A stretch of 64,000 nt of DNA. Origin: Helicobacter sp. MIT 99-5507 (GTDB taxonomy: Bacteria; Campylobacterota; Campylobacteria; Campylobacterales; Helicobacteraceae). Under the pieces are notes generated by a model. The model worked only from the letters and a program-made list of their open reading frames with translations, was not told the DNA's origin and ran no database searches. How positions within the stretch are numbered: the stretch's first letter is position 1; every line of letters starts with the position of its first letter. Below are positions 18,037-27,671 of the stretch, piece after piece. Where the stretch lies: contig NZ_NXLO01000004.1 in the NCBI RefSeq assembly GCF_003364295.1, positions 124,001 to 188,000 on the forward strand. Direction: 5' to 3'. Made by a program: the position numbers and the translations under genes.

Positions 18037-19254
18037 CTATTTTCGAATCTGTCCATCTCCATATATTTGATATTTATAAGTAGTGAGGCTATCAATTCCC
18101 ATTGGACCTCTTGCGTGTATTTTTGAAGTTGAGATTCCCACTTCAGCACCAAATCCAAATTCACCACCATCGCTAAACCTTGTGCTTGCATTTACATATA
18201 CACAAGCAGAATCTACTTCATCTAAAAACTTTTCTGCCATAGCATAATCATCTGTTATAATGCAATCAGAGTGAAATGAGCCATAAGTTTTTATATGCTT
18301 TATTGCTTCATCTATATTATCTACTATTTTTAAATTTAGTGTATTATCGCCATATTCTTCATAAAAGTCATTATCATTTAAATGTGCTAAATTAAATTTA
18401 TTTGCAATACAATCTTGTGCTTTTATCGTGATATTATTATTTTTTAAACTAGTAATCAAATCATACAACATATCAGAATCTTTATGGATTAATATCGTTT
18501 CTATACTATTACAAGCAGAAGGTTTTGAAGTCTTTGCATTAATTGCAATTTCTATTGCTTTTTTTTGATTACAAGTTTTATCAATATACATAGCACATAC
18601 ACCTTTATCGTGTTTGATAACAGGTATTTTTGAATGAAGAGATACAAAAGAAATAAGTCCTTCTCCACCTCGTGGTATCACTAAATCTATGTATTTATCT
18701 TCTTTTAGTAGCAATTCTATAGAATCCCTAGAATCTATAAAACCAATAATTGATGTTGGTAGATTATATTGTATAAGTGTGTCATGAAGTGCTTCTAAGA
18801 TTGTTTTATTTGATTCTAGTGCTTCTTTACCGCCTTTTAGAATACATACATTTCCACTTTTAAAGCACAATGCTCCTACATCGCTTGTTACATTTGGACG
18901 CGATTCATAGATGACTGCAATCACACCAATAGGCACGCTAATTTTTCTTATCTTTAAACCCGCATAATTTTCAAAACCATCAATAACTTTTCCAAGAGGA
19001 CTTTTTAATTTTGCAATCACTCTAATAGAATCTGCTATATCATCAATTTTCTTAGAATCTAATTTTAATCGCTCAATCATAGAATTTGATAGATTTGCCG
19101 CATTTTGGATATCTAATTTGTTTGCTTCTAGGATTTTATGTTTCATTTTTATAATATTATCTGCCATTGCATTTAATATTTCATTTCGCAAAATATCAGG
19201 TAAATTAGCTACGATTTGTTTTGCATTTCTTGCATTTTCTAATATATTTTTCAT
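18037..19254 (-). CDS. proA: gamma-glutamyl phosphate reductase
   Basis: 405 residues, normal for ProA, which reduces gamma-glutamyl phosphate to glutamate semialdehyde with NADPH in proline synthesis. Landmarks are YESRPNVTSDV, a PRGGEGLI loop, the catalytic cysteine in KPSACNSIET, and the C-terminal TRFSDGGEFGFGAEVGIST-type segment followed by HARGPMG. The ATG is at 19254. proB is not adjacent. It is a lone minus-strand gene convergent with the GGDEF-EAL gene and 37 bases downstream of the pseudouridine synthase gene. Confidence 0.94.
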   Translation of the reverse strand: MKNILENARNAKQIVANLPDILRNEILNAMADNIIKMKHKILEANKLDIQNAANLSNSMIERLKLDSKKIDDIADSIRVIAKLKSPLGKVIDGFENYAGLKIRKISVPIGVIAVIYESRPNVTSDVGALCFKSGNVCILKGGKEALESNKTILEALHDTLIQYNLPTSIIGFIDSRDSIELLLKEDKYIDLVIPRGGEGLISFVSLHSKIPVIKHDKGVCAMYIDKTCNQKKAIEIAINAKTSKPSACNSIETILIHKDSDMLYDLITSLKNNNITIKAQDCIANKFNLAHLNDNDFYEEYGDNTLNLKIVDNIDEAIKHIKTYGSFHSDCIITDDYAMAEKFLDEVDSACVYVNASTRFSDGGEFGFGAEVGISTSKIHARGPMGIDSLTTYKYQIYGDGQIRK

Positions 19255-19291
19255 AAATATTATTCCAAAGTTTAGATTAAAAAAATTATAC

Positions 19292-20170
19292 TTAATTAAA
19301 GTCCATTTTTGAACTTAAAATATATCGCACATTTTTATATACAAAATCTAGTTTTTGTGAATGCAACATAAGTCGCTTTGCCCCAAATAGCTTTATCCTG
19401 TCATCATCATTTAGCTTAGAATCCAAATAATCCCTAGCATAACAATCGCTTACTCCATATAGGCATTCTCCTAAGATTCTGTGTCCAATATGGCTTAAAT
19501 GCAGTCTTATTTGATGTGTTCGTCCTGTTATTGGCAGGGCTTTTATAAAAGATATATTTTTGTCTTTATGATACGCAATAAGTTTTATTTTTGTAATAGA
19601 TTCTTTGCCATCATTTGAAATAATTGATTTAATGCCTAAATCTTTATTTTTATCTTGTTCTTTAATCTTTAGATTGATAATGCAATCACTTATTTTTCCA
19701 AATACAAAAGCTAGATATTCCTTTTTTATACATTTTTCTTCAAACATTTGTTTTAATTCAATTTCGCTATTTTTATTTCTTGATACAAGCAAGATTCCGC
19801 TAGTCTCACTATCCAATCTATTTATAGGATTTGCTTCCTTGCCTAGATGGAATCTAATGCTATCTAGTAAGCTATGATGATAGAATCTCCCTTTTGGGTG
19901 GATTAAAATCTTTTCTGGTTTATCAAAAATTGCAAAATCTTTTGTGCTAAAAATCGGTTTTATTCCAATATCTTGCTCTTTGAAAATACTAATTTTTATA
20001 TCTCCATACACAAAGGCACTTTTATCAAAAAATGGCTTATCTTGTATTTTTATTCTACCTTTATCTACGCATTTTTGGGCTTGTTTTTGTGTATAGTTTA
20101 GTGTATCTTGCAAAAATTTTATAATCTTTATTTTATTTTTTATATGAAATTCTTGCTCGATAAAAGGCAT
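19292..20170 (-). CDS. RluA-family RNA pseudouridine synthase with S4 domain
   Basis: 292 residues. An N-terminal S4-like RNA-binding segment (residues about 10-60) is followed by the catalytic domain. The catalytic aspartate lies in NRLDSETSGILL. Further signatures are GRTHQIRLHLSHIGH and the RLMLHSQKLDF end. The enzyme converts uridine to pseudouridine in rRNA or tRNA; RluD, RluC or TruC specificity cannot be assigned. It starts on the last base of rdgB (TAATG overlap). Confidence 0.9.
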   Translation of the reverse strand: MPFIEQEFHIKNKIKIIKFLQDTLNYTQKQAQKCVDKGRIKIQDKPFFDKSAFVYGDIKISIFKEQDIGIKPIFSTKDFAIFDKPEKILIHPKGRFYHHSLLDSIRFHLGKEANPINRLDSETSGILLVSRNKNSEIELKQMFEEKCIKKEYLAFVFGKISDCIINLKIKEQDKNKDLGIKSIISNDGKESITKIKLIAYHKDKNISFIKALPITGRTHQIRLHLSHIGHRILGECLYGVSDCYARDYLDSKLNDDDRIKLFGAKRLMLHSQKLDFVYKNVRYILSSKMDFN

Positions 20171-20796
20171 TATCTTATTAATATTTTCATTAAATTTAGT
20201 GCTCTAAATCTATGCGAGATAGAATCTTTTATATCGCTATCTAGCTCTCCTAGGCTCTTTTCAAATCCATTTGGTATGAAAATAGGATCATAACCAAAGC
20301 CCCTATTTCCTAGAATCTTATTTATCACTTTACCACTAAGAAACCCATGAGTTGTAAGAATCTGCTTATTTTTTATAACTGCTACGCAAGATATAAAGTA
20401 TGCATTTGAAGATGTTATATTTTTATTATTTAGCTCTTTTATCACTTTGTTTATATTATCAATATCACTTGCATCTTTTGCATTATTGATATTTTCTTTA
20501 TTATTAAAGTCATTTATATTTGCATATCTACTAGAATAGATTCCAGGTTTATAATCTAATTCTTCTATGCAGATTCCGCTATCTTCACTCATTAAAATAT
20601 AATCTTTTAATATCTCTTTTGGCAATCTTTCTTGCAATGCCTTTACTTTTAGTATTGCATTTCCTTTGAAAGTGGTAGCATTTTCTATCACATCAAAAGA
20701 TTCTACAAAATCGCTAAATATATTAACTTCCAAATCTAATATATTTTGTATTTCTCTTGCTTTATGCTTATTTTTGCTAAATAAGATAATTTTCAC
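20170..20796 (-). CDS. rdgB: non-canonical purine NTP pyrophosphatase, RdgB/HAM1
   Basis: 208 residues from a GTG start. The family begins with SKNKHKAREI, has the metal-site SEDSGICIEEL, the GIYSSRYA loop, and near the end GFGYDPIFIP and SHRFRAL. It hydrolyses ITP, dITP and XTP to keep deaminated purines out of nucleic acids. A stretch near residues 85-115 is unusually rich in Asn, Asp and Lys codons, a low-complexity insertion common in AT-rich genomes. Confidence 0.93.
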   Translation of the reverse strand: MKIILFSKNKHKAREIQNILDLEVNIFSDFVESFDVIENATTFKGNAILKVKALQERLPKEILKDYILMSEDSGICIEELDYKPGIYSSRYANINDFNNKENINNAKDASDIDNINKVIKELNNKNITSSNAYFISCVAVIKNKQILTTHGFLSGKVINKILGNRGFGYDPIFIPNGFEKSLGELDSDIKDSISHRFRALNLMKILIR

Positions 20797-20865
20797 TCAA
20801 TCTCTCTTTAGATATATTTTTGTAGAATTTGAAATTTTAAAGTTTATATAAAGAATGGTGAAAAT

Positions 20866-22206
20866 ATGTTTAAAGTTATAGGTTCTCTAAGCTTGATTGC
20901 AGGACTTAGATTTTTTGGCTTATTTGTTGTTATGCCGGTTTTATCATTGTATGCAATAAGTTTAAATATCGATCACAAAGATGATATGGCATTGGTTGGA
21001 TTTGCAATAAGTGCATATGCAATAAGTCAGATTGTATTTCAAATTCCTTTTGGAATCTTAGGTGATAGATATTCAAAACGAAATGTTATTGCTTTTGGAC
21101 TTGTTATATTTATCATAGGCTCTCTTATTTGTGCGTATGCCACAAGTATAGAAATGATAATTATAGGTAGAATTATTCAAGGAGCTGGTGCTATTGGAAG
21201 TGTAGTGAGTGCAAAGATCACAGATTTAGTGCTTGAAGAAAAACGTGGTAGTGCTATGGCATTTATGGGTATTGCTATATTTATTAGTTTTATATTAGCT
21301 ATGATTGTTGGTCCTAGTGCAGGTATGAAATATGGTGTAGATAAGCTTTTTATCCTTACTGCAATATTGTCTTTTTTTTCTATCATTTTATTATATACAC
21401 TTGTGCCAAAAGCTCCACATCTTGAATATTTATCTACTAAAGGTGTCTCAAAATATAAAAATATTATAAAAAATAAAAATATCATGATTTTAAATCTTAG
21501 TGTATTGATACAAAAATTTTTGATGACTTTTGCATTTACGATTATTCCTGTTGTTTTAGTGCATCATTTAGGAATGAATGAAAAAAATATTTGGATTGTA
21601 TTTGCTCTATCTGCAATAATTGGGCTATTTATGATTATTCCAAGCATGATAATATCAGAAAAATATAAAAAACCAAAGATTGTTTTGCTTTTTGGAATTA
21701 TTCTATTTTGTTTAGCATTTGTTTTTATGGGTATGGGCGATGCAAAACAGAATCTAATGATTTATTCAATTGGTGTTATTTTATTTTTTGGTGCATTTTG
21801 TATTCAAGAGCCTATTTTGCAGAATCTTGCTTCAAAATATCCAAAAATGCAAGAAAAAAGTCTCTCTCTTGGAATCTTTACTACTTTTGGATATTTAGGT
21901 TCGTTTTTTGGTGGAATTATTGGTGGAAAATTATTTAATCATATCGATTTTGTATATATTGCTATTTTTGTATTTATATTTATGATTGTTTGGTTTGTGA
22001 TATTGCTAAGGCTCATAAATCCAAGTTTGCAAGAAAATCTATATATTTCGTTAGATAAAGATATAACAAATCTAGATTCTATAAATTCTTTAAATGGAGT
22101 GATTGAGAGCTATATAAATAAAAGCCAAAAACTTCTTATCATCAAATATAATAATAAAATAGTAAGCAAAGAAAAACTAAGTAATGAAATAAGGAAATTT
22201 TTATAA
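20866..22206 (+). CDS. MFS transporter (DHA1/YajR-like)
   Basis: 446 residues with twelve membrane helices. The MFS motif A between helices 2 and 3 is GILGDRYSKRNV. A glycine-rich GRIIQGAGAIGSV motif in helix 4 and GPSAGMKYG in helix 5 are typical of drug:H+ antiporters. The cytoplasmic tail of about 60 residues after helix 12 suggests a YajR-like regulatory end, although its fold is not obvious. Substrate unknown. A TAGAAT -10 (20823-20828) lies about 40 bases before the ATG. The next gene overlaps its stop. Confidence 0.86.
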   Translation: MFKVIGSLSLIAGLRFFGLFVVMPVLSLYAISLNIDHKDDMALVGFAISAYAISQIVFQIPFGILGDRYSKRNVIAFGLVIFIIGSLICAYATSIEMIIIGRIIQGAGAIGSVVSAKITDLVLEEKRGSAMAFMGIAIFISFILAMIVGPSAGMKYGVDKLFILTAILSFFSIILLYTLVPKAPHLEYLSTKGVSKYKNIIKNKNIMILNLSVLIQKFLMTFAFTIIPVVLVHHLGMNEKNIWIVFALSAIIGLFMIIPSMIISEKYKKPKIVLLFGIILFCLAFVFMGMGDAKQNLMIYSIGVILFFGAFCIQEPILQNLASKYPKMQEKSLSLGIFTTFGYLGSFFGGIIGGKLFNHIDFVYIAIFVFIFMIVWFVILLRLINPSLQENLYISLDKDITNLDSINSLNGVIESYINKSQKLLIIKYNNKIVSKEKLSNEIRKFL

Positions 22207-22958
22207 TGATTAGCAAAAAGATTCTAAATACATTTGGTAGAACAAATGCTAAATACGGGCTAATAAAAGAAGGTGATAGAGTATTGTTAGGCTTAAGTGG
22301 CGGTAAAGATTCTATGTTGCTTGCTTTGATTTTATCTCGCCTTAAATCTCATGCTCCATTTAAATTTGATTTTAAAGCAGTTACGATTGATTATGGTAGG
22401 GGCGGGGAATATGAATATATATTTGAATATTGTAAAAAATATAATATTCCTTATGAATTATATAGGACAAAAATATATGAAGCATTAGAAGAAAAAAAGC
22501 GTCCAAATAGCTCATATTGCAGTTTTTGTTCTCGTATGCGAAGAGGAGCGCTGTATTCTAAAGCATTAGAAGGTGGATACAACAAAATAGCTCTTGCTCA
22601 TCATCTAGATGATGCCGCAGAGAGTTTTGTAATGAATCTAAGTTATAATGGAGCACTTCGATCTATGCCACCTATCTATAAAGCACAAAATAATCTAATT
22701 GTAATTCGCCCTTTGATTTTTGTGCGTGAGAGACAGATTATAGATTTTATTGCAAGTAATGATATTTATATTGCTCCTGATTGCAACTGCCCGATAAATT
22801 GGCAAAGTGATGATAAAAAGCCTTATGCAAGAGAAAATGCAAAAAAATTACTAAAAGATTTAGAAGAATCTAATAGCGAGTTTTTTATCTCACTAAAAAA
22901 AGCAATGAGCAATATTCATATAAATTCATTTTGTGATGAGCGATATTTGGATGTATAG
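22206..22958 (+). CDS. ttcA: TtcA-type tRNA 2-thiolation enzyme
   Basis: 250 residues with the PP-loop GLSGGKDSMLL near residue 30 and the CSFCSRMRRGAL cysteine pair near residue 100. DCNCPIN near residue 200 provides the further cysteine for the [4Fe-4S] cluster. TtcA thiolates C32 of certain tRNAs; closely related paralogues act on other positions. The ATG shares its A with the MFS stop codon. A hairpin terminator follows directly. Confidence 0.88.
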   Translation: MISKKILNTFGRTNAKYGLIKEGDRVLLGLSGGKDSMLLALILSRLKSHAPFKFDFKAVTIDYGRGGEYEYIFEYCKKYNIPYELYRTKIYEALEEKKRPNSSYCSFCSRMRRGALYSKALEGGYNKIALAHHLDDAAESFVMNLSYNGALRSMPPIYKAQNNLIVIRPLIFVRERQIIDFIASNDIYIAPDCNCPINWQSDDKKPYARENAKKLLKDLEESNSEFFISLKKAMSNIHINSFCDERYLDV

Positions 22959-22980
22959 ATTCTAAAAGAATCTATATTTT
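22956..22980 (+). terminator. hairpin terminator after ttcA
   Basis: TAGATTCT-AAA-AGAATCTA forms a perfect 8-bp stem with a 3-base loop, followed by TATTTTT. The stem begins in the ttcA stop codon and uses the AGATTCT/AGAATCT pair that recurs in this window. Confidence 0.72.
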
Positions 22981-23162
22981 TCAATATAAAATGGTGTTAA
23001 TAATCTAAAATCTACTCTTTTAAATCCCTTCTTTTTGGATAAAATTAATAATTTTTCTAGCTAAGTTATAAAATTAAGCGATACACTTTCTTTGTATTTT
23101 ATGTCAAAAATAAAAAGCTTTTAAATTTTAGAGGCTTATAATAGATTTTAAAAAGTTAGATT

Positions 23163-23183
23163 AAGGGCATAAAGCCCTTTTTT
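23163..23183. terminator. AAGGGC/GCCCTT hairpin near the ppsA 3' end
   Basis: A 6-bp GC-rich stem (AAGGGC, loop ATAAA, GCCCTT) followed by T6 on the plus strand. On the minus strand it lies 18 bases past the ppsA stop, with a T5 run a few bases beyond. It may serve both strands. The 22981-23160 gap holds no open frame I would support. Confidence 0.68.
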
Positions 23184-23200
23184 AGAGTTTTGATATTTTT

Positions 23201-25627
23201 TTATCTATTTAGTTTCTTTTCTAGCTGTTCTACAACTCTCCAAGTAGGTATTACAGAATCTGGATTAAGAGATATAGAATCTATTCCTTCTTTTACTAAG
23301 AATTCTGCAATTTCTGGGTAATCACTTGGCGCTTGACCGCATATTCCACAATATTTTTTATGTTTTTTACATGCTGCAATAGCTCTTCTAAACATTTCTA
23401 GCATAGCTGGATTTCTTTCATCAAAAATAGAGCTTACAAGCTCGCTATCTCTATCCACACCTAAAGTAAGCTGTGTTAAGTCATTTGAACCAATAGAGAA
23501 TCCATCAAATAATTGTAAAAATTCATCCGCTAGTATTACATTTACAGGCAATTCACACATCACATAGATTTCTAGCCCATCTTTGCCAGATTCAAGTCCA
23601 TTTCGTCTCATTATTTCTAGGATTTTTTTGCCTTCTTCTGGAGTTCTTAAAAATGGCACCATAACTTTCATGTTTGTTAATCCCATCTCATCTCTTACTT
23701 TGGCTAAACCCTGGCATTCCCACTCAAATGCTGTTCTATAAATATCAGAATAATATCTATTTGCACCTCTATATCCAAGCATAGGATTTTCTTCATGTGG
23801 CTCATAAGGAGCTCCACCAATCATGCCTTTGTATTCATTTGTTTTAAAATCACTTGTGCGGACAATTACAGGATTTGGGTAGAATGCTGATGCAATCATA
23901 CCAATACCTTCGGCGATTTTGCTTGTAAAGAAATCTTTTGGACTATCATATCCGCATATAATTTTCTTTATCACATCATAATCTTGCACATCTTTTTTGC
24001 CATTTTGCATATCTACTAGTGCTACTGGGTGAGCTTTGATATTATTTATTGTAATAAGTTCCATTCTAGCAAGCCCTACACCATTATTTGGTAATTGAGC
24101 AAAGCTAAATGCTTTTTCTGGATTACCAACATTCATATAGATTTTAGTTTTTGTTTTTCCCAAATCCGAAATATCTTCCACTTCTGTGTTGTATTCAAAG
24201 ATTCCATTATATACAAATCCTTGCTCGCCTTCTGCACAAGATACAGTTGCTTTGATACCATTTGCAAGCTTTTCTGTCGCACCAGTTGCACCAACTATAG
24301 CAGGGACACCAATTTCTCTAGCGACAATTGCAGCATGGCAAGTTCTGCCACCTCTATTTGTAATTACTGCAGCAGCTTTTTTCATCGCTGGTTCCCAATC
24401 TGGGTCTGTATTATCAGTAACTAAAATATCGCCTTCTTTGATTTCTCCCATGTGTTCAATATCTTGGATAATTTTTATTTTACCATGGCTGATTTTATCA
24501 CCAATTGCCATCCCTTTTACCAAAGTATGTTTTTTATCAACAGGTTTTTTAAAGCTAAATTTTTCTATTTTATTTATATTGTTTGTTTTTTTCTTTTGAC
24601 TTTGCACGGTTTCTGGTCTAGCTTGCACTATAAATATATCCCCGCTTTTACCATCTTTTGCCCATTCCATATCCATAGGTCTATATTCGCCAGCTTCTTT
24701 TGTATAGTGTTCTTCAATGATTATTGCATATCTTGCAAGGGTTAGTATATCTTCATCAGTAATGGAGAATGTTGTTAGTTCTTCTATTGTTGTTGGTATA
24801 TTTCTAGTTGGTCTTTCACTACCTATTGGTGCATATACCATTTTTATATCTTTTTTGCCCATTTCTCTTTTTATAATAGGTCGTTTTCCTTGTTTTAATG
24901 TTGGTTTAAATACATAAAATTCATCTGGATTTACGGTTCCACCAACTACATTTTCACCTAAGCCCCAACTTGAGGTGATAAATACAGCATCTTTAAATCC
25001 CGTTTCTGTATCGATTGAAAACATAACTCCGGAGCTACCAATATCGCTTCTTACCATTTTTTGCACACCAACACTAAGTGCAATTTTAAAATGATCAAAA
25101 TTTCTACTAGCACGATAGCTAACAGCTCTATCTGTAAATAAAGATGCCATACATGATTTTACATAGTGTATTAAATTTTGTGGTTCGCTTATATTTAGGT
25201 AAGTATCTTGTTGTCCTGCAAAACTAGCATCTGGGAGATCTTCTGCTGTTGCAGAGCTTCTTATTGCTACATCGGCATTTTTCATGCCATATTCTTTGCT
25301 TAGGATTTCATAGGCTTCTAAAATTTCATCTTTTAAATCTTGTGGAAAAGGAGTAGTAAATATCAATTCCCGAATCTTTTTTGATCTAGCTTTTAGCACA
25401 TCTATTTCTGATGTATCAACATTTTCTAATAAATCTTTGATTTTTTGTCTAATATTTCCACTATCTAATAGATACCAATATGCTTCACTTGTGATTGCAA
25501 ATCCATTTGGCACTTTTATACCAACTTGAATAAGCTCTTGAAACATCTCACCTATACTAGCATTTTTCCCCCCAACTAAATGAACATCCTTGTTATTTAT
25601 CTCTTTGAAAAACTTTATATATTTCAT
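23201..25627 (-). CDS. ppsA: phosphoenolpyruvate synthase
   Basis: About 808 residues, normal for PpsA, which makes PEP from pyruvate, ATP and water for gluconeogenesis. The N-terminal ATP-grasp part has [10 protein letters not shown] and [21 protein letters not shown]-type motifs. The swivelling phosphohistidine domain has [12 protein letters not shown] with the active histidine near residue 430. The TIM-barrel part ends with GSNDLTQL, a CGICGQAPS catalytic cysteine loop and SLNPDSV. I chose ATG 25627, seven bases after GGAGA; a TTG two codons earlier is too close to that site. Confidence 0.95.
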   Translation of the reverse strand: MKYIKFFKEINNKDVHLVGGKNASIGEMFQELIQVGIKVPNGFAITSEAYWYLLDSGNIRQKIKDLLENVDTSEIDVLKARSKKIRELIFTTPFPQDLKDEILEAYEILSKEYGMKNADVAIRSSATAEDLPDASFAGQQDTYLNISEPQNLIHYVKSCMASLFTDRAVSYRASRNFDHFKIALSVGVQKMVRSDIGSSGVMFSIDTETGFKDAVFITSSWGLGENVVGGTVNPDEFYVFKPTLKQGKRPIIKREMGKKDIKMVYAPIGSERPTRNIPTTIEELTTFSITDEDILTLARYAIIIEEHYTKEAGEYRPMDMEWAKDGKSGDIFIVQARPETVQSQKKKTNNINKIEKFSFKKPVDKKHTLVKGMAIGDKISHGKIKIIQDIEHMGEIKEGDILVTDNTDPDWEPAMKKAAAVITNRGGRTCHAAIVAREIGVPAIVGATGATEKLANGIKATVSCAEGEQGFVYNGIFEYNTEVEDISDLGKTKTKIYMNVGNPEKAFSFAQLPNNGVGLARMELITINNIKAHPVALVDMQNGKKDVQDYDVIKKIICGYDSPKDFFTSKIAEGIGMIASAFYPNPVIVRTSDFKTNEYKGMIGGAPYEPHEENPMLGYRGANRYYSDIYRTAFEWECQGLAKVRDEMGLTNMKVMVPFLRTPEEGKKILEIMRRNGLESGKDGLEIYVMCELPVNVILADEFLQLFDGFSIGSNDLTQLTLGVDRDSELVSSIFDERNPAMLEMFRRAIAACKKHKKYCGICGQAPSDYPEIAEFLVKEGIDSISLNPDSVIPTWRVVEQLEKKLNR

Positions 25628-25731
25628 ACACAAATCTCCAACCTAAAAAATTATCCTAACATTATAAAACAAATCTTTAATATTTTTTACTTAAAATAAA
25701 TAAAAGTTACAAAAAAAGTATATGGAGTAAT

Positions 25732-26475
25732 ATGGTTAAACACATTAATATTAAAACATTAAGCAAAAATGGCATTAATAGTGCTATTGAAACATTTATT
25801 AATGATACTGAAATTCACATCATAATTAATAATTATGTAAATATTACATTTGTATGTATTGCAAATAATCTTGATTGTCTTGTCTATGGATGTTTAAGAG
25901 ATATTAATAGAGATGATATAGAGATTGTCTCAATGGAAAATAATAATATTTTTGTAAAAACAAAGCTATCTAAGGATGAAGTGCTAGATGTAATAAAACA
26001 AAAAGAAATAGTTGGGACTTGTGAGAGTATAGAAATATCAGATTCCAAGCTAGAATCTAATAAGATTGTAATTCCATTTAATAACACTAGATATAAACTA
26101 AAAAATGATATTTTGCTAAATATATGCAATGATTTTTATACAAATTTAGATGATAAAAGGATGTATTACTCTAGGATAATATCACTAGAATCTTTAGCAT
26201 ATATGGATTGTAATGATACAAATATAAAAACAAACATTTATAAGATTCTAGGCATGAGTGATAATACTAATTTGTTAGAATCTATTATCTTGCTTGATTG
26301 CATATTAAATACAGAAATATTACAGATTCTAATTAGGGCAAAGATCACATTTATTATTGCAAAACAGATTGAAAATTTTGCTGTGTTAAGATTGGCACAA
26401 AAATTTGGTCTTACAATTGGATATTTTAATAAAGATGAAGTAAGGATATTAAGCCACAACTCAAGGATTATATAG
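25732..26475 (+). CDS. divergent FdhD-like protein lacking the CxxC motif
   Basis: 247 residues. The order of landmarks matches FdhD, the sulfur-transfer protein that matures formate dehydrogenase. It has an early LVYGCLRDINRDDIE segment (FdhD GFLLSEGII region), a VGTCESIEI segment where FdhD has its CGxCG pair, an IYKILGM helix at the GRHNALDK position, and an ITFIIAKQIENFAVLRLAQKFGLTIGY-type end (quoted in part) matching the APTSLAVELA-LVGF tail. Only one cysteine remains at the catalytic site and the RHN motif is absent. It is probably a diverged or repurposed FdhD. It overlaps the 3' end of the next, convergent gene by 15 bases. Confidence 0.66.
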   Translation: MVKHINIKTLSKNGINSAIETFINDTEIHIIINNYVNITFVCIANNLDCLVYGCLRDINRDDIEIVSMENNNIFVKTKLSKDEVLDVIKQKEIVGTCESIEISDSKLESNKIVIPFNNTRYKLKNDILLNICNDFYTNLDDKRMYYSRIISLESLAYMDCNDTNIKTNIYKILGMSDNTNLLESIILLDCILNTEILQILIRAKITFIIAKQIENFAVLRLAQKFGLTIGYFNKDEVRILSHNSRII

Positions 26476-27327
26476 TTTTTTATATTCATATCTTTTTAGC
26501 TGTGTTTGATTTCCACCTAATCCACCAGAGTGGATAAATAATCTATTTTTATATTTTTTAAATAAATGCAAATTATCAGCTATTGCTTGCCACATAATAC
26601 AATCATATAATAAATCAAATTCGATATTAGCTTCTAACCATTGTTTATATATTTCTAGAATTTGTCTATGTGGCTTTGCAAAGCTAATTTTTTTATTTGT
26701 AGAAATGATATTTGGGTGCATATCTTTATCATTTTCAAGATGTAAAAATTGCTCTATTAAATATTCTTTTGTGCCAACACAATTTGTAGTCCAAACATCA
26801 ATATTATATTGTTTTAAAAATTTAGATAAAAACAAGCTTGAAACTCCACTACCAGATGAGTAAAACACACAAAAGTTTTCCAATTTTAATGCAAGGATAT
26901 GTTTTGCTAAAATTTCTAATCCAATTTGAGATTCTTTCATTGCTCCACCTTGCGGCACAAAGAGGGCATTGTTTTCTTTTGCAAAATCTAGAGATTCTAT
27001 ATTTGGATTTTGTGCATATTTGATATTCATGCCATGTTGCAAGGCAAGTTTTAAATTCCCATTTGTATTATTTTTTAGATAGTTTGATAATTGTGGTGTA
27101 AAATATGTAAATTTTATATTTTTTCTATTTGCGATATATGCAAGAGAGAGCATAGCATTACTTTGATTTCCACCATAGCTTACTATGTGATTACAATTTG
27201 TATCAAATAAAAAATAAAATTTATATGCTTTGTTTCCGTTGATTTTTTCATCTATTAAGTCATCTCTTTTTATTAAAAAAGTCATATCTCTAAAGATATG
27301 AGATTCTATTTTTGTATCAAAGTTCAA
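26461..27327 (-). CDS. PLP-dependent ACC deaminase/D-cysteine desulfhydrase family enzyme
   Basis: 288 residues from a TTG overlapping the upstream stop as TTGA. KRDDLI near the start, NGNKAYKF with the probable PLP lysine, and SYGGNQSNAM for phosphate and substrate binding are the family landmarks. FYSSGSGVSSLF provides the glycine loop for the PLP phosphate. Members act on D-cysteine, ACC or related amino acids; specificity cannot be told. The protein is shorter than typical members (about 330 residues) and divergent. It is last in a hisS-SUI1-ACCD operon. Confidence 0.8.
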   Translation of the reverse strand: MNFDTKIESHIFRDMTFLIKRDDLIDEKINGNKAYKFYFLFDTNCNHIVSYGGNQSNAMLSLAYIANRKNIKFTYFTPQLSNYLKNNTNGNLKLALQHGMNIKYAQNPNIESLDFAKENNALFVPQGGAMKESQIGLEILAKHILALKLENFCVFYSSGSGVSSLFLSKFLKQYNIDVWTTNCVGTKEYLIEQFLHLENDKDMHPNIISTNKKISFAKPHRQILEIYKQWLEANIEFDLLYDCIMWQAIADNLHLFKKYKNRLFIHSGGLGGNQTQLKRYEYKKLYNP

Positions 27328-27671
27328 TTTATCTTAAAACCTAATTTTTGTAATTCTATTTTTGCTCTATCTAGCACATCACCTTGTAAATTGATTATTA
27401 TATAATCATCAATAGATTCTATATTTCCACCACAAGCTAATTTTTTCTTTAGGTAACTTAATACTTCTTTTTCATTTTCAATATAAAATGGATAAAAAGA
27501 GCTAATTAGATTATTTTGGACTTTTTTTAGCTTTGATTTTATTTTATGTAAATCTTTTGGAAGAATCTTTTTATTGGTATTATTGCAAATACATTTGCTT
27601 TTTAATTCACCACATTTTTTACATAATGTATCTATACCATCGCTAAAATCTCTCTCTAATATGAATTTCAT
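27324..27671 (-). CDS. SUI1/eIF1-like (YciH) translation factor with N-terminal Cys cluster
   Basis: 115 residues. The C-terminal part has the SUI1 fold pattern, [11 protein letters not shown] then INLQGD and a final LQKLGFKI. YciH-type proteins act on initiation fidelity at the small ribosomal subunit. The N-terminus has a C-x2-C-x6-C-x-C cluster ([13 protein letters not shown]), reminiscent of the zinc knuckle of archaeal aIF1 and absent from E. coli YciH. The start overlaps the hisS stop by four bases, tying it to a translation gene. Confidence 0.82.
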   Translation of the reverse strand: MKFILERDFSDGIDTLCKKCGELKSKCICNNTNKKILPKDLHKIKSKLKKVQNNLISSFYPFYIENEKEVLSYLKKKLACGGNIESIDDYIIINLQGDVLDRAKIELQKLGFKIN

